This document shows, in pieces, positions 50,289 through 62,200 of a DNA stretch of 64,000 nucleotides. Position 1 is the first letter of the stretch; each line of letters starts with the position of its first letter. Both the position numbers and the translations under genes were made by a program. A model generated the notes under the pieces. It was not told the DNA's origin. It was given only the letters and a program-made list of their open reading frames with translations, and ran no database searches. The stretch is from Chondrus crispus (taxonomy: Eukaryota; Rhodophyta; Florideophyceae; Gigartinales; Gigartinaceae). The stretch spans positions 1 through 64,000 of the forward strand of contig NW_005179100.1 of assembly GCF_000350225.1 (NCBI RefSeq), in the 5' to 3' direction.

Positions 50289-53200
50289 ATGGAACAGCTG
50301 TTTGCTGTGAGAGTGCTTGTGCACTATCATGATAAGTCCAATGTGGACCACGCCGCGGTGCGCAGACTTCTCTCGGCCGCGGGTGTTGACTCACTACACC
50401 TAGTGCTTTCCGATGGAACTTCCGTCTCCCTTTCTTCGTTCATTCAGTCTGCTCCGCACGAAAGAAAGTCTATCTCAGAAGTCTCGGGCTCGAGCGGTAG
50501 TGCCCTGACCCAAGTGGCTTCAGTATTTATGCTTGCGGAAGCGAGAGCGGCAGCTGATGCATTACCTTCTAGTCCTCATGAATTGGAGACCGCTTGCAGT
50601 TCATTAGAGAGACTGCTTGGTTGTCTTGCCACCAAGAGACCGTTGCTTCCGGTCAGAGATATAAAGCAGTTTGCGAGGGTTAAGTTTGGAACTGCTGCAA
50701 GACGTCGCGCCGTTTGGCGCCTTTCTGAATCTGAATCTGATCCTTGCCAAGAACAGATCTCAATTCTGAGAGCAGTTAACGCTATTCTTCGACTCTGTGA
50801 TGTTGCCACTCACTGCTTGGCCGTGGTCTCCCGCCAGTCGGTCTCCTCAAGGGCAGCTTGCGAGACTGCAGTTGCCCTTAGCACAAGGCTACTAACTTTA
50901 GCTGCTTCTTTGTACGAGGTGCCAAAGGCAGAACCCTCTCCAGCTCTGTCTTTCTTTTCATCTAACTCTCTCCGGACTGCTCTTGTCGCTGGAGCTATGC
51001 ATCTTGGTACAATAGTCATTGAACATCCGGGGATTGAGCCTATGGGCTGGATTCATGTTGCGAATCGTATCGTCATGAGCAGCAGCACGTCGATATCTCG
51101 GCGAACGTCTGTCTTATCTGCTCTATTCGGTGGGATGATAAAAGCAGCCAACAGATACGAGGCAAGTGAAAGGGATTTAAAGGCTGCTGAGGCAGCCGTT
51201 TGTTTGCTCTCAACTCTTCATGTTGTACTAGAGACCGACATGGCACGTGACTCGCAGGCTGAATATGGTCCAATGCGTGGCAAAGTACAACAACGGACAC
51301 AGCCGGGTGTATCAAAGGCTTCTTCAGGAGATACTACAGGAACGACAGCTATATCACACGCAGCTCGTTCTTTTCTGGGAGAGAGGGTAGTTGCTGCTGA
51401 AGAAGATGGAGATGAGGGGCGAATTGCTGCTCGAACAGTATATCAAGCTTGTGAGGAGTATGCAGAGAGAGCTGGCGAGCCCGACGGAATGATGGGACTT
51501 CTTGCGCGCCTTTTCGCTTCTGCAGCGCGGCATTATCACTCTGAGTCAACAGACGAATCGGTTGTTTCGATCTCGGAGGGTACACTACCAGGACATCCTG
51601 AAGAATCCGACACATCGTCGGATAGTCCAAATGTACGATCAGAGAGTCCTCCGTTCACCCTAGATGTATTTGACCAAAGGTCGAAAGATGGTTGTGCTGC
51701 TAGCGCAACCATTGGTTCAAACAGTGAGGCTGGGGCGGACCCCACGGAGAGAGTAGAACTACACAGGGAAGTAGCAGCTCTCTCGTTAGATACCTTGGCG
51801 CATTGGGTTAGCAGGGCTGACAGTCTCGGCAGTCGTGAAGGTCTGGACATGAGAGAGTTTGTTGTGAACATATGCAAGAGCGCTAGCTTCTTCTCATTGC
51901 GGAATTCGCCTGCAAGCTACGATCTTCATGCGGCCATGGTCGATTTTGGGTCGCTCGTTGGTCCCCTCATATTCCAGCAAACAAACAACTCTCAAGCGGA
52001 TGATAAACCAGAGGGGCGAGCAGCTCTCGTTTTCACTCTGATCACGGCGTGCCAGAAGATGAACCCCATTTTGAAACGTGTTTTGAGTTTTGACAGAGGC
52101 GTCTCAGTGGTGAGAACTCTTGCAAAGGCGCTACTGGAAAAGGTTGAGGAAGACAGACCAGTTCCTGACCAGAGTTCCGAAGCTTCACATGGCCTACCTG
52201 TTGACGATTTGGTTAGTGCAATCATGACTTTGTTAAGCGCAGAGAATGCAGTTGACGTCGTGGAAATCCTTTGCCAGTACATCAAAGCACCACGGAAAGT
52301 AGAGACGGCAAACGTAACAATTGCCCACCGTGCGGCATGCCTGATTGTTTTAAGCCGAGCGATCAATGTAACTCTTGGAATTCTTGACGACAGGGATGCG
52401 ACGCGAGTGGCGATTGCAGCATTGTATAATAGGGACGTAGATCACGCTCTCGATCCGGTCTTTCCCCATTTGGTCGCCGAGTTGGTACCAGAGGCGATCT
52501 CCGATTCACAGCAGTCTCCAATTTGGGAACCCGACGACAGATTGTTAGCTTCACTGCACGGAATTACGAAGTCCGTTGATCGCATGTGCTTTCATCCAAG
52601 CTTCGGATCATGGGGCGGCTTGTCAGATCTCGCCACTTTACCCACAGAAAGCGTCGTCCAATGTAGCGAAGTTAGCTCGCAGAGCACTGTCAGTGCGAAA
52701 CTATGCTTTCATTTGTTCTGGGGCAGTGTTATGTTGCACCGCGCTTTAGCATCTGTTGCGAAAGTCACGTCGTTTACGTTCACCGGCCTTTGTCCGTTGA
52801 GTGATGAGCCTGCATCGTTTCCTTTGTCGAGTCCGTTTGTCTGCATGAATGCCACGGAGTCGAAAGTCGGTAATGATCGCTTAAGGGAGCGCCTGGATCA
52901 TCGCCAGAAGTCATCGATACCACTGCTATACACAGCGGAATGCTTGGCGTTCCTTCATCCGCAAACAGGAATGCGATCTGACGAACAAAAAGTGTTCGCA
53001 GATCACGACCTGCTGTCGTTGATAAGCTCTCTTGTGAAAAATATCGTGGATATCGTTTCCGACCACGTTTGTCCTGACGAGGGTAGCACATTTAAAGCAC
53101 TTCATAGAGCGTTTCGGAAGGACTTCGTGTTTGACTCAGAAGATCGAGTTGAAGAAGAGACAGAGCTTCGTCGGCAAATCCGTCCTGCAATGACAAGAGA

Positions 53201-56200
53201 CCAAACTTCGTACGCTTGCTTGCAATTAGCGATGGCTTATATGCGTGATATTGGCTCTAATCAAATCGCACAGCTTCTAGGAACAGTTATGGTCTCCGTA
53301 TCACACTTTTTAGCACGCCTCAATCCACAGCAGTTAGAAGAGGCCAGGGACCTAATGGTTGACGTTTCCAAACTCTTATTATTTCTACCGGACGCCTTCG
53401 GAAAACTTGGGTGTGCGATTCGTCGCTATTTGAAACTTTGCATTAAGCTTTCCTTTGGGGACAAAATCACTGAAGACTCTACCGTTGAGGCGATGGTATT
53501 GTTTCTTGCTCGACTGGCTGGGTTTTCGAAAGCTATGGACGTCGGAGCTTCTTCCGGACCTGGGATCCACCTTCTTTGCGAATTTGCACATGACAGCAGT
53601 GCCGAAGATTTTTGTGAGGCTAATGTTTTGCAGCTATGCCTGACAAGTGACATTGTGGTGCCTGAAGACTTCAGCAAGGAATTTGTCGCATGGTTACAAG
53701 ATGTGTTTCCCAAGGTAAGACTTCGTGCATTGCTTGCAAATCTCATGATACTTCCCGACGAATCGGCAGTAGCTGTGTCAGCGCACTCTCAATCTCTCTC
53801 GCTACTTAGTGAGGCTTGCCAGCTCTCGAAATTCTGGAAGTACGCGGTTGTGGCAGATCTGTATGACCTCTTGCTCGATCGCGACGAGTCGTTTGTGACC
53901 AAATTAGTACGACATTCCGTCATGGACTCAGCCACAATGAATGAGAGTGTTCTTGCAATTTTCGAGCGGGTCATCGGAGCTGGGGATGACGAATCATCCG
54001 CGAAAGTAATCGTCAAAGTGTTTGAATCTGCATGCCAACTCTTCAGGGAGGACGTCGATTCGTCATTAGAGAGTCGGGTCAGACTAATGACTTTTATGGT
54101 TCGCTTGGCGACATCACATCGCCTAATTGTAGGAAAGGTGTCGAAAACTCCGTCGCGATCCCTCATGGAACCTTTATTTGAATTGACGATTGGTTATATG
54201 CGAGAAATGATGGTTGTGTTGAAAGAGACAGACGGCAGTGATGAGTCCGCGAAGCGAAAAGTCTTGTTTCTCTGCGGTCTAGTAGACTCTTTTCTCGATG
54301 GAATATATGGCCCTGGACACTCGTATACTTCTCAGCATGGCGACCCGTCAAGACCTTTCAATCAGGGTCAGAATGCCGATCCTGACGGAAATGGCAGTGC
54401 GAAGCCTGATGAGAACGAGCGAAAGTCTAGTACAAACAGTATCCCATCGGACCTTGACATATCTGCTGGAAACTCCACGAAGTCATTGCTGTGTACATAC
54501 ACAACAACTGGAAGTCAGTTTGTTGAGCAACATTGGTACTTTTGCTATTCATGCGACTTAACAGGGTCTGAAGGTGTGTGTTCAGTTTGTGCACGAGTAT
54601 GTCATGACGGATGCGAACTGGCATTCAGCAAGTTTAGCAGATTCTTCTGCGACTGCGGAGCTGGTTCTGATCCCCAGCACGAGAACGCTTCAAATGCTAT
54701 GTCCGCATCCGAGGATGGAGAGGGTGGAAACTTAGCAGCACAAGATGGTCACTCTCAGACGTTATCGGTAATCCAAGGGCGGAGGCGAAAACTCTGCAAA
54801 TGTTTGAAAAGCTTTCCCAGTAGGGGGGATAGCCCATCTTCGACTCATGGTTCCGAGGATCGCAAGCTGGATTCTATACCAGAGTGTGAGCATGATGTTC
54901 TCTCTGAATTACGTTTACGAGAGTTGCTTCATTCCGAAATCCGGACCGCGAAGGAGGAAGGGCCGAAATCAGAGCCAAATAGTGTGCCGACTATTCAAGA
55001 GTCATTTGAACGAGTGATGAAATCAGCCGAGACTGCAAGATGTCTCATTCACACCGCCCTGGTGCTTGTATGTGAACTGCAGCTTTCTCACTCAACAAAA
55101 AACGCTGTGTGCCTACTCCCAGAGGAGGCACAGGTTGCAGAGTCCATTAATCAGGCAGTTAAGACCCCACAGTACGTGCGGATGCCGAGGACCACGAAAA
55201 TCGCAAGATCTACGAGGGTCTTCAAGGCAGGATGCTTCGATATGAATGGAATGCCGCCATCTGCGGGGAGCCCAATAATTTGGAAGGGTTCTCTAATCTC
55301 GTATTCGTCAAGTAGCAGTATCCTCGCTATCGCTCAAAAGACGGGCAAAGTGCAGTTTATTGATGTCTCGGAAACGTTGCAACACACGGGAAATCCGTTG
55401 GAGAAAGCAATAGGGTCGAGTTACGCGCAAACTTCCGTACCGTACGACATTTTTCATTTAGTCTTCCATCCCGAGAACCCGAATTTGCTGCTCGTTGTCG
55501 GATCGACGAGGGTATCCGTTTTAGTGCGTGTGCCCCAATCCGGTGGATGTCGTTGGCATTATGTAGAGATTGAGCTTGGTTTGGTGGCTTTTGACAGTGC
55601 TGAAAGCGGGAGCATTTTGCTGGATGCGTCTTGGGTGGAAGGCAAAGCGGCTTACGTCCTTATAACAACAACAAACTTTGTGAAAGTGTTTGACGTGACA
55701 AAGGATAACATTTCTCCGTGCTTTTTCGCTAAAACTCCTGGTGTTAACGAAGCCGGAGCAAGCGTGGGAGTCCATACGAATGATGGCGAAGAAGAAATCC
55801 ATGAACCAAATTCAACCAAGGCAGAAAAGATTGATGAATGCTCCGGTCGGACTGTGCGCTGTGCATTCGTTGTTCCGCGCTTGGTACAATGCGAGACACA
55901 ACCGATACTTTATTTAGTGCTCATTACATCAGATAACCTCCTATTTGTTTCCCGCTGCAAGGTTGATGAGGCAGATGCCCCCAAGTTTCTGAAGCTGTGT
56001 GATTTGGGAGACACTATTGGGGACGAGATCAAAGACCCTTCCATTAATGGAGTGTTTTATCATCCCACGACATCTCTCATCATGGTGAGTTTTAAAAATG
56101 GTTCTCTTGTTGGCATGGCGCTCGCTCTTGAGCCTGAAGGGGAAGATTTCCGCGCTGCCACTCAATGGGTACACTTTTACTCCGACGCTATTCCCGCCGG

Positions 56201-59200
56201 CGACAATGCAGAGCTAATTCCTGTTCCAGGATTGGAGACAATATTCATGTTTTGTCGTAAAGGGCAGTCCTTGAAATCTGGTGGGGTATTGTCGGTGACA
56301 TCGGACAGGTCAATGAAGATACACTGCTTCAGTGGAAGCCCGTCTTCCTCTGTACTGGGGTTGACAACATACGCCCCGTCGTCTGTTCTGGGGCGTTCAG
56401 CTTTTGCTGGAGGTTTTATTCTTTTGGATGACGGCAGTCTCCATAGGGTTGATGTGGCTTGCGGGCCTCCACGCCCACAAATATCTGATCAGTCTATACT
56501 ATCCACTGTCTTCGAGCGACAACGTCAACGTGCATTGAGAGCGTCAAGGGCTCATAATGACGGACTGAACGGGTATCACGCTGTACCAGATACCGTGGGC
56601 TTCTTCGAGAAGTGTCGTCTCGTCTCCGAGCAGGTGCAAATACTTCCACCGTTCGAAAGCAGTGAGCCGGGGCCTCTTTACGAAAGGATGGGTGTCATCT
56701 TAGCGGGAAGCAGCGGTGATTGTGTTGTGAGTTCAAAAGAAAACGAGAGCTTCGATTTCTCCGCTGCGATAAGCAACCAGTCCATTGTCTTAGTTGGGGC
56801 AAGATTACGTTTCGGGGGCAGTGAGCGCTCCCGGAATCGCGTTCCACTTGAAGTGAAAGTTTTTGGAAGGACAGTGAGATGGCAGGCTAAAAACGGCGTA
56901 AAACGCTGGCTTGACATACCGTTTACTGTTCCAGAGAGCACGGAATCGCCGCAGAAGGCTCACTTCGAATTGCTACCTCGTCGAACCATGGGTGAGAGCA
57001 GATTTTCAGGAGATGGGTACCTAGCTATTGATTCCCTTGAGCTCTACGCCGTTAGCACAATCGAATTTACAGAGAGAAAGCTGTTATATGAGAATGAGGA
57101 GGCGAAGCACTACGAGCAACTTAAGAAGCAAAGGGAGCCTGCAGAGGAGAGAAATGTCAAAAAGTATTCAGAACTGTTAAGCATGGCGTCCCGTGGTACG
57201 CCCAATAGCCCAAATTCAGCGAAGTTCAGCCAAGAGCAAGTGGCTTTGCTATCGCTTCTTAATTCTTTGGACTCCAAGAGCTTCGCGAAGCAAACTGGAG
57301 CAGAAGCCGAGAGCGGGACTTTGTTGCTAGAAATAAACAACCTATGGTCGGCAGTATTTGAGGGGTCTCCGGCGCGTGACCCGAATTTCCTTGGCCACAT
57401 GCTGAAGCCAGTGTTGAAACTGTGCACTGGGAGCGAGGAGGCGGACGCTCTGGCAGAGTTCGCCTCCAACACCAAGGAGCTGATGTCAAAAGCCGTGATA
57501 TCAAGCACCGACAAGATGCTCTGTTCAGTGGGGTGCAATGGGGTGCTCTTGCATGTGAACGACATTGAACGATCCTTATTCGCAGTAGGTGGTTTGTGTC
57601 GTTCGCTGCTGGTCGCCGCATCTTCTGTAGGAAAGCTAGATCGCGATACATGGAAGAAAACACGAATGGAAGTTCTACCACCACCGTCATCTTTGTATAT
57701 GCTTCTGAAATGCCATTTTGGATTAGGACCGGCCGGAAGATCACTTTTCACTTCGTCTTATGCTGCGACAACCTGTGCAGTTGACATTTTTATGGTTGAG
57801 TTTGTCCGAGGCTGCCTTGAGCCAGAGGATGAAACTCTGTGCACTAGCTCGATGTTTTTTTCGCTGCTGATACAAATGCTGTGTTCTTTTGATCAGCGCT
57901 TACGGCTGTTTATAAGTCAGAGACTCCTTGAATTGTTTGACTCATTAGACGCAGCAGCTGAGCTTACAGGAACTCCTTTAGAGGCGGTTGTTGGGGCATC
58001 CCTTTCGGATCACTTGAGGACTGCGGAAACGTCTACTGAGCATCCGAGCTCGAGTTCCGAGACAGAGAACACCAATGAGGAGACTGAAAGTGCGCAGCGT
58101 TGGGCTTATCGATGCGATAATTGCAGGGAGGTATGTGATCAAGAATGGTGGCACTGCAATGTGTGCGAGGACTTTGACCTGTGTACAGGCTGTCTCCGCA
58201 AACCAGGCATCTCCTTTGATGGTCAACACAATGAGGAACATCTGCTTCTCCGGGGAACGGCTGGCGATGATTTATCCAGTCAAGAAAGTGTACATGGAAA
58301 CGACGAAGTTTCCGACGTCACTCTGGCAGTTCAGAAGGCATTGGGTTCCATTTTGGATGAGATACTGTCCGCAGCTGCGTCTGAAAAGAGTTCAAGCAAT
58401 ATATGGAGATACCTTGATGGAATTGAAACGGTGTCGCAACTGGTTGGGAAACGAAGTCATCCATTGCTCAAGAGCTTCCGCGTTGAATCTTTGTTTCAGT
58501 CGACATTCGTGAATTTTCTCCGCAGAGAAAGCGAGAATGTAGGAAATGAAATCGAGGGCACTAGTACAGAAGCGGGCTTACGTACGATTCCGAAAAACAT
58601 GGAACTGTTGTTTTTAGTACTAAGGATCGCGAACTGTGCTCAAGGTGGTCTCACGCCTACTTTCCTCCACGAGTGCAGCATTCCTGCCAGCCTTGTAAGG
58701 CTGCTCCGAAAATTCCATGGCAAGCTCCAAATACTTGTTAGGTCTCTCATTTCTGGACAACTGCAGCTGCGTAAATCCCCTGCGGAGGAATGCAGCCTCG
58801 TTTCCTGGGGAACGTGGAACAATTTAATCCCGGGGCTTGCGTACGACGTATTACATCAACGGAGAAGTCTTCGACCGAATGGAAAGGTAGGGGCCCTCTA
58901 CTATCTTAACGAAGAGCTCGGGCAGGGCAACAGCTTATTCTTAAATTTGCTTATTGCCGTGTTGGAAGTCCTTGAGTATTCCTTCAAGTCCGCATCGAGC
59001 TCCTCGATTTTAACTCAAATGAGTGAGACACCACGGAACGTGCTCTGTGACATCATTAATTTTTGTGAATCCACATATCCTTACGTACAGGATACAACAT
59101 TGCTCAAAGAATCGGCCCGCGCGGCGACTAGGGTTCTATCTGCCCTCTCATTTGATGATGTCAACGTCCTTAATGACACCCTGGACAAATACTTATACGA

Positions 59201-62200
59201 AGAGCAATGCCAACATTTGGAAAATGCCGTCAAATCCATGTCTGGAAACACGAATCAGATCGTAGAATATGATGTTTCCGTCGAGATTGCAACGATTTTG
59301 GAGACATTGCACAAAGCCGCAGAGACTCATCCTGCAACATGGAGAAGTTTCGTAATCGAAAACGATCAGGTCCTGCGGCACATTTACGGGGCATCTCGTC
59401 TCTTAGGCGGTCAGATGCGAGTGAAGGCATTACAATTACTAGCTACAGGATTTGCGGTCTCTGACAAGGTAGCTTCACGAGTAATTCAGGGTCTGCGCTT
59501 TGTAGACTTTGATGACATCGCATTGCCTAATTCCTCGGAGAATCCTGCTGAAGCCCAAGATGACGGGAACGTTGAACACGAAGACGAACCCGAAACAGAC
59601 TGCGTGTCAGCAATAGCGTTATCAAAAGAAAGTCAACACAGACAGCAAGTTGCAGTCTCAATCTTCCAAGAAAAGAGCGCTGACATACTGCAGTTCCTGG
59701 TCCACAAAGTTATGCTAAGGTCACAGGACGCAGCTGCTAGAAGAGCAGCTTCACACATCATAATCTTAGGAATCGCCAGGGCAGCTGCGCACGTCGAGGA
59801 AGAATCGTTTGTGACAACTATTCATTCTTCGTTGATGAAAGGCATACACCTAATGCCTTACGCAGGAGAGCTTTCCGATGGACTTCTGGATTGCGTCCAG
59901 TTTTTTATCAAGTGCTGCCAAGGTGATCTTTTTGACCTACAAAGCGAGCCATTGCTTACGAGTTTATCATTCACGGTCACATCTTTAATGAAGCAAAGGT
60001 GTAACCTACTCGTCTCGCATCCGAATGCTCGCTTATACGGGCGGCTTTCAGCTTTGCTTGACATTAATGGCTATTACCTGGAATCAGATCCATGTATGTC
60101 CTGTTCAGGATCCGTATGTGCCTCTTCGGAAAGCACGGAATGCCGGCTTGACACCATCCGTGCCGAAACAAAGTATACGGATTCGTCCATTATGCACCGG
60201 CTTCTCTCGGTTCATGAAGTATCGGCAATTTCCGTGAAAGTCGTAGACCCCCGAAGAACCCGAAGAGCTAAGACGATCGATGTGTTGTTTTCATCAAGGA
60301 GTGTTGCAGATGCTGCAGAACTAAAGAGTGTTGACTTCCCCTGGAGGAAGCTAAGATCCTTGGAGTTGGATTCGAAAGCAACAGAGGCGTCTATAAACCT
60401 GGTAGTTCCCATTGCCGCTGCCAACATCAAGTTGGAATTCGTTGATTTTCATTCCTTGGCTGAGCTCCCTAGCGAGTCTTCGAGTGGGAACATTGACAAG
60501 AGCTCAGCAGAACCATCGAATTCAAGACGATCGAATTCAAATACCGGAAGTAATGAGAATTTGCAGTGCCCGAGATGCTCACGCTCCGTCACAGACCGGC
60601 ATGGCATTTGTCGAAATTGTCACGAGAATGCCTACCAATGTCGCCAATGCCGTAATATCAACTATGAGAACCTCGACGGATTTTTATGCAACGAATGCGG
60701 CTACTGCAAGCATGGGAGGTTCGAGTTTTCTGTAATAGGGAGACCAACTTTCGTCGCTGAACGCATTGCGAACGAAGAAGATAGAAAAAGGGCATCTAAA
60801 ATTATTGAGAAGGAAACAGGAAACGTACATCGATGCATGGACCAACTTACTTCCATGAGATCATCAATTATTCGCTCTTTGAATTCTGGGATTCCGACTG
60901 AAGAGGGTAGGGAGCGTACGAAGCTGCTTGGAAATGCGAGAGTTGGTTTGGCCGACCTTCTGGACTCTGTGGCACCCCGGGCTGAAATCGCAGTTTTAGA
61001 AGCGCTACTTGAACAAGGTCATGCACCCCAGGAAATCGAAGAGGCAGCCAATTCCACCCAAGGAGGGATCAGCATTACTGAAGAAGTTGCCGCTGAAAGT
61101 AGCGGGTCAGCAGATCGCAGCGACAGAGACCAAAATAACGATGCCGGCTCGAGCGTAGCTTCACCAGTGAACAGGAATGATCCATCTCGGAGCGCTAGTG
61201 GTGACGGAAATGTCATCAGCAAGAGCACCACTGCCCTCGCAACAACGTACGGCAAGGAATGCCGTTCCATTTACACTGGCATGAGCAGAGGTATCCGTGT
61301 GCTGACGCTAACAAGAGCCGAACTTGTTCGATATGCGAACTCTGTTGGGGGCAGTCGCCTTCAGTATGCTAATGAAATTGTCCTTAAAAAGAGTTTACCG
61401 AACACTGACGATATCGAAACTGACTCGGCGACTTCAGGACTGACGAGGTCGATACCGAATCAAAGAAGAGTGGCTTGCTATGGATGTACGCAGTCGTTCG
61501 TTTCACACTGTGTTCGCCTTGTCCAATGTGTCCTGAGAAGGGACGGACCAGCGACCACTGCAATACGGAGCTCTGACCTCTGCCAGTATATCTTGCTGGT
61601 GTGCTCCTTGTGCGAAAAGCCCGAGGTGCGTGGAAACATGCGAGATTTGATAACATATCTTGTCAATGATAATCTACATGCGACCCAGCTGGTATGCAGG
61701 GAGCTCTCCCGGAAAATTGAATTTTGCGTCGATTCGTTCGAGACCGTTGACTCGCATTCAGTTGCAAGATTTGAAATGGGAGTACTGGAAGCCATTGCGA
61801 CGTTGGATGATTCTTGTTGGGAAGAGCGCTTGAAGCTTGTGATTCGCATCCTGTTCAAGTCTTCCACTCAAGCGCTGACATGCTCCTCCGTCTCAGAAAG
61901 TATCATTCTGCCGTGCCTGCGGGTCGCATTGAGACTCATGCGAACAGATTATGACCTAATGGTTATCGACAGCAAAGCCCCTGCAGAGGAATTTTCAGGC
62001 TCGCATGACACAGGAGATGTAGAGCGTCCCAGTGGCCATTCGACTGGACCCAGTGACGGTGAACCTGTAGACGACTCTAGATCCGGCAGAAACACCCACA
62101 CCAGTCAGCCTGAAGCATCATCCGATGGTGACATAAGGCGCACATCGGAGCAGGATGGTAGCGGAGTTGCGAACACTTCAATTGGCTCACTTGAGGCGGT

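Noticed and set aside
58120-58135. GGTATGTG inside the UBR4 frame as a splice donor
   Set aside because: The frame continues through it as the conserved ZZ-finger sequence, so it is coding.
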